From Pseudohongiella sp. (GTDB taxonomy: Bacteria > Pseudomonadota > Gammaproteobacteria > Pseudomonadales > Pseudohongiellaceae), in contig JAUYSM010000078.1 of NCBI GenBank assembly GCA_030696315.1, forward strand, positions 1 to 64,000: a stretch of DNA of 64,000 bases, given 5' to 3'. Shown here one piece after another: positions 22,897 through 32,797 of this stretch (the stretch's first letter is position 1; each line of letters starts with the position of its first letter). The position numbers and the translations under genes were made by a program. The notes under the pieces were generated by a model. It was not told the DNA's origin and did no database searches. It was given only the letters and a program-made list of their open reading frames with translations.

Positions 22897-23469
22897 ATGC
22901 GAACACGATTTTCTCTCACAGGACTGTTATCACTCACCGCACTGATTGGCGTCTCAGCGCAAGCCGCTGTCTGGACACTCTCACCCAGTGAGTCCAGGGT
23001 GATATTTCACTACGCCTATGAAGATGTGCCAGGCCAGGGCGAATTCCGCAACGTCGACGCCACGTTCGACATCGACACCGCTAACCCTGCCGCCTGCAAC
23101 ATCAATGTCACCATCCCGATCGCTGACATCTACGTTGATACGTCAGAGGTGAAGGAATACCTGCTTGATGTCGACATGTTCAATGCGGCAGAGTTCCCAA
23201 CGGCCACTTTTCAGGCCAGTCAGTGCAGCCTGCAATCGGTCAACTCCTTCGTGGCCGATGGTCAGTTAACAATCCGCGACAAGACGCACCCGATAAGCTT
23301 TCCTTTTACCGTTGACATGGAGATGCACGAGGGGCGGCCACGTTTCCACTTGACCAGCGAGGTGACGGTCAATCGTCTGGACTTTGAAGTGGGGACGGGT
23401 TGGTGGTCTGATACGGTGGCATTACCAAATGAGATTCGCATTGAGGTGGATGTTTATTCCGGGCAGTAA
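22897..23469 (+). CDS. YceI-family periplasmic protein
   Basis: The 190-residue protein begins with a signal peptide (RTRFSLTGLLSLTALIGVSAQA) behind GGAG. The body is a YceI lipocalin-like domain: WTLSPSESRVIFHYAYE, then ATFDIDTANPAACNINVTIP, DMFNAAEFPTATFQAS, GQLTIRDKTHPISFPF and the closing IRIEVDVYS. YceI proteins bind long-chain isoprenoid or fatty-acid-like ligands. One extra pair of cysteines (AACNI, SQCSL) may form a disulfide. Confidence 0.88.
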   Translation: MRTRFSLTGLLSLTALIGVSAQAAVWTLSPSESRVIFHYAYEDVPGQGEFRNVDATFDIDTANPAACNINVTIPIADIYVDTSEVKEYLLDVDMFNAAEFPTATFQASQCSLQSVNSFVADGQLTIRDKTHPISFPFTVDMEMHEGRPRFHLTSEVTVNRLDFEVGTGWWSDTVALPNEIRIEVDVYSGQ

Positions 23470-23604
23470 TCAGCTGCCATCGCCCGGGTCAATCTGCCCC
23501 AGCTGGCGCGAGAGATTAAAAAGTTACGACAAGGAATATCCTGTCTTCGCCCTGTAATAAAACTGACATAGATTTGGTTGCAGGTAGCAGGCAGGAGAAA
23601 AAAT

Positions 23605-25746
23605 ATGGAATTGCTCATCACACACGCAGTATCAAACGAGTATCCGGTGTTTCCGCGGGAGCTGAGCTGGCTGGCGTTTAATGGCAGGGTGTTGCAGGAA
23701 GCTGCTGACACCCGCAACCCACCCATTGAGCGCTTGCGCTTTCTGGGCATCTACTCAAATAACCTGGATGAGTTTTTCAGGGTGCGGGTAGCCGATGTGA
23801 AGCGTCGCATCCTGCTGAAAAAGTACCAGACCGATGAGCATGAAGATGCTGAGCAACTGCTTGCGCAGATTCAGCAGCAAGTCCTGATGATGGGCAAGCA
23901 GTTCCAAAAAATCTATCTGGATATTCAGCTGGAACTGCGTAAGCACAATATCGAGCTGATCGATGACAGCAAATTGGCCGAGCTGCAATCAAGCTGGGTA
24001 CGAAACTTTTTTAATAGTGAAGTCAAAAAGCACATTTCGCCGATTATCCTGTCGCACACCGATGCCTCGCTGGCCAAAATTCTTGACGACAATACCACCT
24101 ACCTGATGGTGGAAATGGCCGGAGTCCACAAACCCGAGTACGCAATTGTGCAGGTGCCGACCAACGAAGTGTCGCGCTTTGTCGAGTTACCGCTGAGCTT
24201 GAATACCCGCAAGAAAAACGGCCACTACCGTCGTCAAATTCTGTTGTTGGACGACATCATCACCCACTGTGTGGCCGACCTGTTTAAAGGCTTTTTTGAG
24301 TTCGACAGTATTTGCGCTTTTTCACTGAAATTGACCCGCGATGCCGAATACAACATCAGTGACACGCTGGACCAAAGCCTGATCGACAAGATGTCCAAGG
24401 GTATACAACAACGGCTGAAGTCAGAGCCAACCCGTCTGGTGTATGACGCGGCCATGCCGGAGCAGATGTTAAAGGTGCTGACCAAGCAGCTGGGCACCAG
24501 TTCAATAGATGCACTGATCGCCGGCACCCGCTACCGCAACTTTAAAGACTTTATTGGTTTTCCTAATCTGGGCCGCCACAGCATGGAATTCCCCCCATTG
24601 CCGCCGTTACCGAGCCCGGATTTTGAGCAGCATCCAACGACCTTTGATGCCATTCGTAACAGCGACATTCTGCTGTATTACCCCTATCACAGCTTTGGTT
24701 ACTTTACTGAGTGGGTGCGGCAGGCGTCGTTCGACCCCAAGGTCACCCATATCAGGATCACCATGTATCGGGTGGCACGCCAGTCACGGGTAATTCATGC
24801 GCTGTTGGATGCTGTGCGTAATGGTAAAAATGTCACGGTGGTGGTCGAGCTGAAGGCCCGGTTTGATGAGGAAAACAACATCAATTGGGCAAGAAAAATG
24901 ACCGATGCCGGTATCGAGGTGATTTTTGGTCAGACCACGCTGAAAATCCATTCCAAGATTTGCCTGATCACCCGCATGGAAAAAGGCGAACCCGTGCGCT
25001 ATGGCCATATCGGCAGTGGCAACTTTAACGAAAAAACCGCCCGTATTTATACCGATATGAGTCTGTTTACCTGTCATCCGGAGATCACCGCCGAAATTGA
25101 ACAGGTATTTGAATTTATCCAGTACTCCTATCGCCCGTTTGTATTCAAGCATCTGATTGTGTCACCGACCTGGAGCCGGCCAAAACTGAAGAAGCTGATC
25201 CAACGGGAAATCGACTTTGCCGTCAGTGGTCGCAAGGCTGAGATCATGCTGAAGGTGAACAATCTGGTGGACGAAGAGATTGTGCAGTTGCTGTACAAGG
25301 CCAGTCAGGCCGGCGTGAAAATCAGGATGATTATTCGCGGAATGTGTTCGCTGGTGCCAGGGATTCCGGGTAAGAGCCAGAATATCAAAGTGATCAGCAT
25401 TCTTGACCGCTTTCTGGAACATGCCCGCGTTTATGTGTTTTTGAATGGCGGCAATACGGATGTGTATATTTCATCGGCCGATTGGATGACCCGCAATATT
25501 GACCAACGCGTGGAAGTCGGCGTGCCCATTCTGGATACCAGAATCAAACAAACGGTGCTGTCGACGCTGGATATTCAATGGCGGGACAACGTGAAGGCGC
25601 GCACTATTGATGCCACGCAAAGCAATTCCTATGTCAACCGGGGCAACAAGCGGAACATTCGTTCTCAGCAGAGCATCTACGAATTTTTTGCCAAGCAGAA
25701 CCAGTTTCCGCAGCAACCTGACCTGCCACTGGACCCGGAAAACTAG
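23605..25746 (+). CDS. ppk1: Polyphosphate kinase 1
   Basis: I start at MELLITHAVSN (ATG 23605) after CAGGAG; 713 residues, usual for PPK1. The N domain (PRELSWLAFNGRVLQEA, SNNLDEFFRVRVADVKRR), the PLD-like core with IHSKICLITR and HIGSGNFNEKTARIYTD, and the C-terminal FLNGGNTDVYISSADWMTRN are all present. The His of IHSK is the phosphorylated residue in E. coli PPK (His435 region). The enzyme makes polyphosphate from ATP. No ppx gene follows; its 3' end overlaps the convergent hipA by 4 bp. Confidence 0.93.
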   Translation: MELLITHAVSNEYPVFPRELSWLAFNGRVLQEAADTRNPPIERLRFLGIYSNNLDEFFRVRVADVKRRILLKKYQTDEHEDAEQLLAQIQQQVLMMGKQFQKIYLDIQLELRKHNIELIDDSKLAELQSSWVRNFFNSEVKKHISPIILSHTDASLAKILDDNTTYLMVEMAGVHKPEYAIVQVPTNEVSRFVELPLSLNTRKKNGHYRRQILLLDDIITHCVADLFKGFFEFDSICAFSLKLTRDAEYNISDTLDQSLIDKMSKGIQQRLKSEPTRLVYDAAMPEQMLKVLTKQLGTSSIDALIAGTRYRNFKDFIGFPNLGRHSMEFPPLPPLPSPDFEQHPTTFDAIRNSDILLYYPYHSFGYFTEWVRQASFDPKVTHIRITMYRVARQSRVIHALLDAVRNGKNVTVVVELKARFDEENNINWARKMTDAGIEVIFGQTTLKIHSKICLITRMEKGEPVRYGHIGSGNFNEKTARIYTDMSLFTCHPEITAEIEQVFEFIQYSYRPFVFKHLIVSPTWSRPKLKKLIQREIDFAVSGRKAEIMLKVNNLVDEEIVQLLYKASQAGVKIRMIIRGMCSLVPGIPGKSQNIKVISILDRFLEHARVYVFLNGGNTDVYISSADWMTRNIDQRVEVGVPILDTRIKQTVLSTLDIQWRDNVKARTIDATQSNSYVNRGNKRNIRSQQSIYEFFAKQNQFPQQPDLPLDPEN

Positions 25747-26975
25747 ACAATCAACCCCGCAATCAGTGTCGTATTTGCTGCACTGACACCATGTAGCCTG
25801 GCAAGCGTGGGCCACTGAGAGAGTGCGGCGCGGGTCTGCTCATTGATTTCGCGGATCCGCACCTTGGTAATTTTTGCTGCTTCGCCCAATTGTATTAACT
25901 GCTCAATACCGGGACGGCGGCCTTCGCCCATGACCATCGTGCTTTGCTCACCTCTTGGCCCTGATGAAAAGGTCAGATCATAGGCGGGCGATAGGTGCCA
26001 TTGCCCATCCGGACCCATCAGGAAGCTGAAGTTTTTCGAATGGTCATCCCGGTTGTAAGCCAGCACATTAAACACTGCAAGGCGGTACATTTTCTCCACT
26101 TCACGTATGTCTCGCGTGAGCTGACTGGTCAGCGCAATCAAGTCTTCATAGTCAAGCGACGGGGTACGAAAGTCCGAATGCAGCAGGCCACAGGCAGTAT
26201 GCATGTGCACGCGTTTCTGACCGTCTCCATCAAAACGTTTAATGGCAAAATATCCCGCACCTTGCTCAGCGGGGAAAAGATGTACATCAGGGATATTGAT
26301 GCCAGCATCTTTTGCCATCAAGGCATACACATATTCAATAGCACCTGCATCTGCACCATCTTGCGTGTTTGGAAACTTCACGATCCAGGGTGCATAGCCT
26401 GCTGCTAAATCATGTACACCATGAACAATAGTACTGCGGGTTGCATCCAGACCGATCAGTGCTTTTGGCCGTGCGCCCGCTGAGGAGCCGTTTAACGCCA
26501 GCAGCTCACGCAACACCTCATCCGCTGCCCCGTTCAGTACTTCCTGCGCCTGCTCCGCCAATCTGTCCAGGCTAATGACAGCATCGATGGCTTCTCGGGT
26601 ATTGTGGTCAGGCTCATATACAAGCGCACCCATGCCCTGATGTCCCACATGCGCCAGCCTCTCCAACGGAGTGATATCCGTGGGCACAATGCCTTGCGAG
26701 CGCGCAAAACGGTCAAACAGCAGTCGTCCCCAGCCATCTGGCAGACTGTCATTAAACACACCCGCCAACCCTTCAAACAGTGTGTGTTCAAACGTGAAAA
26801 GCCCTGACCTTAGAGGCAAGTGAACGGGTGAAATCTCCGGACCACTTTTTAAGAAGGCGCCGTCATACTCAAAATAAATTTTACGTTCACGCAGTGCCAA
26901 GCGGCCAACCGACTGCACGCCAGCGCCGAAATTCAGCCCAACTTTCATTTCTATCACTGGGAGCGGTTTCTTCAC
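25743..26975 (-). CDS. HipA-family kinase toxin, second locus
   Basis: The 410-residue protein has the N-terminal HipA region (FEGLAGVFNDSLPDGWGRLL) and the kinase part with GYFAIKRFDG (241-250), the catalytic YNRDDHSKNFSF (307-318) and LSPAYDLTF (328-336). The double Asp in RDDHSKN differs from the GDAHLKN of the first HipA and marks the YjjJ-like subgroup. It overlaps its XRE antitoxin by 4 bp. The kinase target is unknown. Confidence 0.85.
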   Translation of the reverse strand: MKKPLPVIEMKVGLNFGAGVQSVGRLALRERKIYFEYDGAFLKSGPEISPVHLPLRSGLFTFEHTLFEGLAGVFNDSLPDGWGRLLFDRFARSQGIVPTDITPLERLAHVGHQGMGALVYEPDHNTREAIDAVISLDRLAEQAQEVLNGAADEVLRELLALNGSSAGARPKALIGLDATRSTIVHGVHDLAAGYAPWIVKFPNTQDGADAGAIEYVYALMAKDAGINIPDVHLFPAEQGAGYFAIKRFDGDGQKRVHMHTACGLLHSDFRTPSLDYEDLIALTSQLTRDIREVEKMYRLAVFNVLAYNRDDHSKNFSFLMGPDGQWHLSPAYDLTFSSGPRGEQSTMVMGEGRRPGIEQLIQLGEAAKITKVRIREINEQTRAALSQWPTLARLHGVSAANTTLIAGLIV

Positions 26976-27298
26976 GTGCGACGGCCCCGTTTGCGTTGAG
27001 GTGTGGCGTTGGCGCTTAATACGTCGTCAAGGGATGTAAACTCTGAGGGCTGCGGCTGTGTTGCCTTGAGCACGCCCTCTATTCCACCCAGCACCATCAG
27101 CAGCTTCAGGAATGACTCAAGACCAATCTGCCCTTTTTGCTCAAACTTGCGCAAGGTAGGCAGTGGCACACCCGAGCGCTCAGATAACCCCTCTTGAGTA
27201 AGCTCCATCGCCAGTCGGCGCTGGCGAACATTGTCGGCCAGCTTCGCTTGTGTCTTTTCTAACGTTATAAGTAACATCTCTGTATTACTAAACCCCAT
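26972..27298 (-). CDS. XRE-family antitoxin of the second HipBA-like locus
   Basis: The 108-residue product has an HTH domain (LADNVRQRRLAMELTQEGLS then ERSGVPLPTLRKFEQKGQIG) and a basic C-terminal tail (TPQRKRGRRT). MLLITLEK, seven codons in, is an alternative start. GTAATAC and GTTAC sequences overlap the start and could be part of an operator, so start and repression are linked. It is the upstream gene of the hipA at 25743-26975. Confidence 0.82.
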   Translation of the reverse strand: MGFSNTEMLLITLEKTQAKLADNVRQRRLAMELTQEGLSERSGVPLPTLRKFEQKGQIGLESFLKLLMVLGGIEGVLKATQPQPSEFTSLDDVLSANATPQRKRGRRT

Positions 27299-27372
27299 AT
27301 TTTGCCAACTATTAACATTATGGTATTAGTAACACCGAGTTTCAAGGAAGAATCTGACTATCCACCACCGGA

Positions 27373-28122
27373 TCAGTCCTCAAAACCCACAAACACCGCG
27401 GCCTCGTCCACTGACTTGCGTTTTGAGATCACGGCATTGGCCGGAAAGGTCTCATCCGGCCAACCCATAGCCACACAGGTCTGAATCACTTGATCATCGG
27501 GGATTCCGGCCTGTTCGCGCACCACCGGGCTTTGCATGATGCCCTGGCTGTTGATCACGCAGCCCAGACCGCGTGACCAGGCTGAGTTGACGAGACAGTT
27601 GACCACCCCGCCACAGTCGAACGGCGCAATGTCACTTCCCTGAATGGACTTGTCATAGGTGATGACAATGGAGACGGGGGCATCAAACTGGCGAAAGCCG
27701 CGCAGCACCCAGTCATGTCGCTTTTCTTTGTCTTCGCGGGCGATACCCATGGCACCAAACAATTGCTTGGCAATCTCGATCTGCCGCTCACGGTGCACAC
27801 CTTCGTAGCCTGGGCCCAAGCGGAATTCCCGGCTGTCAGGCACCCCGGCAAGGTTGCGCTCAACGTTACCGGCGCGGATGCGATCGAGCACCTCACCGGC
27901 GACCACATAAAAATTCCAGGGCTGCGTGTTCAGCGACGTAGGCGCACGCATGGCCAATTCAAGAATCTCGCGGATCAATGCCTGCGGCACGGGCTTCTTG
28001 AGATAGCCGCGGATACTGCGCCGCCCCCGGATAACGTCATCAAAATCCACTGCTAACTCCCTTCCAGGCTGCGCCTCGGAAACGTTTGTTGTTGTGATCG
28101 CTGCCTGTTTTTTGGCCAGCAA
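27373..28122 (-). CDS. Nitroreductase-family flavoprotein
   Basis: The 249-residue protein has the nitroreductase core: VIRGRRSIRGYLKKPVPQAL, then ELAMRAPTSLNTQPWNFYVV, which binds FMN phosphate with the Arg/Ser residues, and later WSRGLGCVINSQG and AMGWPDETFPAN. It reduces nitro or quinone compounds with NAD(P)H and FMN in the cytoplasm. The insert RHDWVLRGFRQFDAPVSIVI is typical of DrgA-like members. It is transcribed away from the cytochrome/copper gene at 28175. Confidence 0.88.
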   Translation of the reverse strand: MLAKKQAAITTTNVSEAQPGRELAVDFDDVIRGRRSIRGYLKKPVPQALIREILELAMRAPTSLNTQPWNFYVVAGEVLDRIRAGNVERNLAGVPDSREFRLGPGYEGVHRERQIEIAKQLFGAMGIAREDKEKRHDWVLRGFRQFDAPVSIVITYDKSIQGSDIAPFDCGGVVNCLVNSAWSRGLGCVINSQGIMQSPVVREQAGIPDDQVIQTCVAMGWPDETFPANAVISKRKSVDEAAVFVGFED

Positions 28123-28174
28123 GTATGTAACGATAACCGGCGAGTAAATTCAACGCGTCACGGAGAAAATAAAA

Positions 28175-29920
28175 ATGAACTTCCTGCGCCTGCTTGTTGC
28201 TTTAGTTATATCCAGTATTTTTGTGACGACCTCTGCATTCTTCAGCCCCGCGCTATTGGCGTCAGAACGTGTCGGCGATTTCTCACTACTTGATCATAAT
28301 GGCTACTTCCACTCCATGAGCTGGTATGACGACGTGTCTGTGATTGCGTTGTTGGTGCAAAGCAATGGCAGCAGTACAGACCCGCAAGCGGTGCCCGAGT
28401 ACCAACGCCTGAAGCAGCGACTCTCCGGTGAAAATGTTGAATTCTTCATGATTAACCCCATGGGATTAAAAGATCGCGACGAGGTGCGTGAACGCATGTC
28501 AGCATTCGGATCCGACATCCCCGTGTTAATGGACGACGCACAATTAATTGCCGAAGCGCTGAATATCACGGTGACCGGCGAGGTCCTGCTGTATGACCCA
28601 CGCAGTTTTCATGTGATATTCCGTGGGCCAATTGGCGGCGAACTTGAAAGCGCCATGCGTGCTATCAGCGCAGGCAACTCTCCAGGCGTTACGCAGGTCA
28701 GCGCTGCGGGTGACCCGGTCGTTTATGCAGCCAGAAGCGCCCATCAGGCGGAAGTGCCGTCCTACGACAGAGATATCGCGCCCATCATCGCGGAACACTG
28801 CGCCAAATGTCACCGCGAGGGCGGTATTGCACCCTTTGCCATGGACAGCCATACCATGGTGCAAGGCTGGTCTCCTATGATCCGCGAAGTAGTGATGACC
28901 AAACGTATGCCGCCTGGGCAGATTGACCCTCATGTCGGCGACTTCAGCAACAGCATGGTATTGCCAGATCATCAGGCGCAGCAGCTGTTGCACTGGATTG
29001 CAGCCGGCGCGCCTATGAATGCCGCGGGGCCTGATCCCTTGCTTGCGCTGGAATGGCCAGACTCCCGTTGGGCCTTTGGGGAGCCTGACTACGTTATCAA
29101 AATTCCGCCGCAGGAGATTCCGGCCACCGGCGTGCTTGATTACTACAATGTGGTGGTCCCTATCACCATTGCATCAGACCGTTGGGTACGCGCCAGTCAA
29201 TACATTCCAGGCGACCGCACCGTCTTGCATCATACCCTGCACAGCATTATCCCGCCCGGCGCCCAACGTGGCGGCTCACTGCTGGGTGGCGATGATCCTG
29301 ACAGGCCTGATATTGCGCCCTATATTCCCGGTCAGGATCCGCGCATGGAACCCGCAGATACCGGCGGGCTGTTAAAGGCGGGCACCACCATCGCCATGCA
29401 AATGCATTACACCACCACCGGACGGGCTACCGTTGATGAGAGCGAGATTGGTGTCTGGTTCTATCCGGAAGATGTGGTGCCAAAACAACGCATGTCGGGC
29501 GCGTGTGCCTGCGTGTTTACGCCCACCTGGACACACATTCCGCCGCATGATCCGGACTTTGAGATGAGTGCGTTTATCACTATCGATCAGGATGCCGAAC
29601 TGTTCAGTCTGACGCCACATATGCATTTCCGCGGCAAGCGCATGCGTTTCACTGCCACCTACCCGGATGGTCAGCGCGAGGAGCTGATCAATATCGCCAA
29701 CTACAATTACAATTGGCAGCTGGCCTACACCTTCAGTCAACCCAAGTTCATACCGGCAGGCACTATCATCACCGCCGACGGAGCGTTTGATAATTCCACC
29801 AGAAACAAAAATAACCCTGATCCGGATCGTTCAGTACCGTGGGGGCTGCAGAGCTGGGATGAAATGTTTTTTGGTGCTGCGGATTGGAAAGTGCTAAATC
29901 AGGTGGGTGCAACCCAGTAG
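28175..29920 (+). CDS. Exported redoxin-fold/cytochrome c/PHM-like copper monooxygenase (paralogue A)
   Basis: The 581-residue protein has a signal peptide (to about 29), a thioredoxin-like domain (31-165) without the catalytic Cys, a c-type haem site CAKCH (209-213, MPP Met245 as possible axial ligand) and a copper monooxygenase module. Ligands that line up with PHM are H352-H353 (LHHTLH), H411 (MHYTTTG), H482 and H484 (TPHMHFRGK) and M564 (WDEMFFG), so CuH and CuM sites both look complete. The reaction is not known. Its closest relative in the window is the protein at 54433-56199. Confidence 0.78.
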   Translation: MNFLRLLVALVISSIFVTTSAFFSPALLASERVGDFSLLDHNGYFHSMSWYDDVSVIALLVQSNGSSTDPQAVPEYQRLKQRLSGENVEFFMINPMGLKDRDEVRERMSAFGSDIPVLMDDAQLIAEALNITVTGEVLLYDPRSFHVIFRGPIGGELESAMRAISAGNSPGVTQVSAAGDPVVYAARSAHQAEVPSYDRDIAPIIAEHCAKCHREGGIAPFAMDSHTMVQGWSPMIREVVMTKRMPPGQIDPHVGDFSNSMVLPDHQAQQLLHWIAAGAPMNAAGPDPLLALEWPDSRWAFGEPDYVIKIPPQEIPATGVLDYYNVVVPITIASDRWVRASQYIPGDRTVLHHTLHSIIPPGAQRGGSLLGGDDPDRPDIAPYIPGQDPRMEPADTGGLLKAGTTIAMQMHYTTTGRATVDESEIGVWFYPEDVVPKQRMSGACACVFTPTWTHIPPHDPDFEMSAFITIDQDAELFSLTPHMHFRGKRMRFTATYPDGQREELINIANYNYNWQLAYTFSQPKFIPAGTIITADGAFDNSTRNKNNPDPDRSVPWGLQSWDEMFFGAADWKVLNQVGATQ

Positions 29921-29941
29921 CCTGCGAAGCATCAACCAATC

Positions 29942-29985
29942 CAAAAAAGTAAGGAGCGTCTGCAATATCTGCATACGCCCCTTAC
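29942..29985 (-). terminator. Intrinsic terminator for the 30059 gene
   Basis: On the minus strand GTAAGGGGCGT and ACGCTCCTTAC form an 11-bp stem with one mismatch, followed by TTTTTT. It lies downstream of the gene at 30059-30586 and could also slow transcripts from the opposite strand. Confidence 0.65.
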
Positions 29986-30058
29986 GGCAGCACTACCTTC
30001 CTTGAAAACTATCCTTAGTACACTTGCTCCTGCATCCAGACAGATTCCTCAGCCCGGA

Positions 30059-30586
30059 TCAATCAATGGTGAAATCGATCTCGTCACCGTTGACCACCAC
30101 CAGATAATCGCCCGCTGGCAAGCCTTTCACGTCGAGCGGCAGAATAAGCTCGAAGGGTTCAATCACCTGTATACACGCCACCAGTGTTTGTAGTGGCGTC
30201 TCTCCCACAGCAACTAGAAAAGTATTGCCTCTGCGCGCGACAGTGGTGTTGAGTTCAACACAGGGATTGGATTTGTAGCCAACGATGCCGAGCTCAACTT
30301 CAACAGGTTCCGTTGCCATAACTGCGACGGACAACTCGTTTACATGGGCGAGCTGCTTTTCAACGGCCTCGATGACCCGGAAGTCGCCGTTTGGCAAAAC
30401 GCTTAAACGTACTTGCCTGTAGTAGCTAAGCTTATCGCCATCCATGACTATCGCATCGCTAATCGTCAGTTCGTTGCCGTTGTATACCGCAGAATCCGCC
30501 ACGGCATTGGCGGTGTGCAGCACGCCGACAAGCAGGCAAAGCATAAACATTGATGTTGCAGACCATTTCATACTGATTAAATTCAT
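30059..30586 (-). CDS. Secreted hypothetical protein
   Basis: The 175-residue protein has a signal peptide (ATSMFMLCLLVGVLHTANA) after GAGG at a good distance. The mature part is beta-rich, with one pair of cysteines (NPCVEL, VACIQV) that could form a disulfide, and ends in GLPAGDYLVVVNGDEIDF, a pattern seen in protease-inhibitor-like or Ig-like domains. I do not recognise a named family. It lies just downstream of the RstB-like kinase gene and faces the same way, with 120 bp between them, so it could be co-transcribed. Confidence 0.55.
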   Translation of the reverse strand: MNLISMKWSATSMFMLCLLVGVLHTANAVADSAVYNGNELTISDAIVMDGDKLSYYRQVRLSVLPNGDFRVIEAVEKQLAHVNELSVAVMATEPVEVELGIVGYKSNPCVELNTTVARRGNTFLVAVGETPLQTLVACIQVIEPFELILPLDVKGLPAGDYLVVVNGDEIDFTID

Positions 30587-30706
30587 ACTGCTTACCTCAC
30601 AGTCACTGCGTTGACATTTAGCTTTCCAGCCTTATTGCTGGAAATTGGGTTTATTGTGAACCCGGCTGTGTGTGATAGCTGTTTGATAGTTGTATGAAAA
30701 ATGTGA

Positions 30707-32044
30707 CTAATTGTACGGCCACAAAAGCACAAAGCTGGCGCCTTGGGCTGGCCTGTTGTTAATGCGCCGGTTTTCAACGTGGATGCTGCCTTTGTGACGC
30801 TGCAGAATGCGGCGTGCGATGGCGAGCCCCAGACCATAACCGCCGGACTGACGATCGCGGCTGGTGTCGAGCCTGGCAAAGGGTTCAAAAATACTCTCGT
30901 GGAACTCATCAGCAATACCGGGGCCATCGTCACTGATGCAAATACTTACCTTGTCCTTTTCAATCGAGCAGATCACCACGACTTCGGTTTCAGCGTAGCG
31001 CAAGCAGTTACGCAGGATGTTATGCAGGGCACGCGCCATCAAATCTGAGTTGAAGCGCACCTCTGGCTCACCATCCAGCGGTTGCCACTGCAGACGCACA
31101 GGAATGGCTGAGTCCGCATATTGAATCAACTGGCGCTCAAGCCAGGCGTGAAGATTGATTGTCTGTAACTGAAGCTGCAGCTTGTCCTCGCTGAGTTTGG
31201 CATAGGTCAACATCTCGTCAATCAGACCCTCCAACTCTTGAACGTCCGTTTTCATGGCATTGAGATGTTGCTGCAAACGCGCCTGATCCTGGATTTTTGG
31301 AATCATTTCCATCGCAAATTTAAAGCGCGCAAGCGGGGTGCGCAGCTCATGGGCCACGGCATTGGTGAGATCGCGATGGGCTGTTACCAGATACTGAATA
31401 CGTTCTGCCATCCTGTTAAAGGATTGTGCCACAGGCCAAATGCTGGAGTTTTCAGCAACCGAGACGCGCGTGTGGAAGTCGTCGCGCCCGAATTGGCTTG
31501 CGGCATGTCGGAGAGAGCTCAGGTCCCGGTAAAACGGCCTGATCCATAAAAACAATAACAACGCGACCAGTGTGTAATAGCTGATGATGACAGCGGTCTC
31601 AACAAAGGCGAGCGAACTACTTTCATCAGGCAAAGGCCCTAGTGCCAGGACCTGGCCGGTGGCATCGATAACTTTGTACAAGATTTCGCGGGACTGGCCA
31701 TCACGAAAAGACGCAATCTCGCCACTGCCCAGCGTTTCAAACAAAGCGTGTTGGTCGCCCATTTCCGCTGGTTCGTAAAGCAAGACGGGCATCGCCAGAG
31801 CCTGCTCCAGTTGCGTTGACAGCAAGGTGAAGCGAGCTGCGATTGCATCGGGTTCGGTGCCGCTTTCTGTGAGCAGCAGTTCAATCATCGCAAAGTCTGC
31901 TGCATATCGGTCTGCGTTGTTCGGATCATCCGTTGGCAACAGCCACACCAGCAGGCTGTCCAGCACCAGCGCGATGATCAGAATACCTGCGGCAATAAAA
32001 ATATAAGAGCGCAGAAACAATATGGATGAAAGTCGGCGGTTCAT
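30707..32044 (-). CDS. Sensor histidine kinase (RstB/CpxA-like)
   Basis: The 445-residue protein has two membrane segments (about 13-36 and 150-169) around a periplasmic sensor region, a HAMP-type linker, and a kinase core. The H box is VAHELRTPLARFKFAM (His232), the N box HNILRNCLRYA (about 341-351), and the ATP lid has DDGPGIAD and GGYGLGLAIA. It ends 6 bp after the response regulator gene. The operon ties it to MipA and DUF3019 proteins, suggesting envelope sensing. Confidence 0.9.
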   Translation of the reverse strand: MNRRLSSILFLRSYIFIAAGILIIALVLDSLLVWLLPTDDPNNADRYAADFAMIELLLTESGTEPDAIAARFTLLSTQLEQALAMPVLLYEPAEMGDQHALFETLGSGEIASFRDGQSREILYKVIDATGQVLALGPLPDESSSLAFVETAVIISYYTLVALLLFLWIRPFYRDLSSLRHAASQFGRDDFHTRVSVAENSSIWPVAQSFNRMAERIQYLVTAHRDLTNAVAHELRTPLARFKFAMEMIPKIQDQARLQQHLNAMKTDVQELEGLIDEMLTYAKLSEDKLQLQLQTINLHAWLERQLIQYADSAIPVRLQWQPLDGEPEVRFNSDLMARALHNILRNCLRYAETEVVVICSIEKDKVSICISDDGPGIADEFHESIFEPFARLDTSRDRQSGGYGLGLAIARRILQRHKGSIHVENRRINNRPAQGASFVLLWPYN

Positions 32045-32050
32045 AGCCTC

Positions 32051-32797
32051 TTAATCCCAGGCATTCACAACAAACAAGTAGCCCTTGCCCCAGATGGTGC
32101 GAATTCTGTAAGGCTGCTCCGGATCATCGTTCAATTTTTTGCGCAGACGCGAAACACGCACATCAACCGTGCGATCCAGACCATCGTAATCGATGCCTCG
32201 GATATTGCTGTAGATGGCGTCGCGGCTTAAAACAGTGCCTGCGTTGCGCGCGAGAAAACTGAGCAACTCAAACTCTTGAGTTGTGAGATCGATTTCCTGT
32301 CCAGCAAGCAGTACCTGATGAGAACGCAGATCCACTTGCAGCGCACCAAACGAAAGTACGTCACTGTCTGTCGCGCGCTGCATCGCATGCGTGCGACGTA
32401 ACAACGCGCGCAAGCGCGCCAGCAAAACCGGAGGTTCAATTGGTTTGGTGACAAAGTCATCAGCACCCAGCTCAAGACCCATGACATGATCAATATCGCT
32501 GCTTTTTGCCGTAAGCATCAAAATGGGGCCAGCAAATGTTTTGCGCAAATGCGTGCAAACCTGTAATCCATTCATGCCCGGCAACATCAAGTCGAGAATA
32601 ATGATATCCACCAAACTTGCATCAAAGTTGGCAACGGCGACGTCGCCCTGATGCTGTACGGTGACCTCAAAAAATTCCTGCGCCAAATAGTCGCGCACCA
32701 GGCTTGCCAAGCGTGCGTCGTCTTCAATCAATAAAAGTCGCACGGCCCTGCCGCCCGTTTGGGTCGAGTCTTCTGCTAAGGGTTGAAAATGATTCAC
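32051..32797 (-). CDS. OmpR-family response regulator (RstA-like)
   Basis: The 248-residue protein has a receiver domain (LLLIEDDARL; phosphoacceptor Asp69 in ILDLMLPGMNG; Thr and Lys in MLTAKSS and FVTKPIEP) and a winged-helix DNA-binding domain (LTTQEFELLSFLARNAGTVL, VDVRVSRLRKKL, IRTIWGKGYLF). It overlaps the DUF3019 gene by 1 bp and precedes the kinase. It probably activates this same operon. Confidence 0.9.
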   Translation of the reverse strand: MNHFQPLAEDSTQTGGRAVRLLLIEDDARLASLVRDYLAQEFFEVTVQHQGDVAVANFDASLVDIIILDLMLPGMNGLQVCTHLRKTFAGPILMLTAKSSDIDHVMGLELGADDFVTKPIEPPVLLARLRALLRRTHAMQRATDSDVLSFGALQVDLRSHQVLLAGQEIDLTTQEFELLSFLARNAGTVLSRDAIYSNIRGIDYDGLDRTVDVRVSRLRKKLNDDPEQPYRIRTIWGKGYLFVVNAWD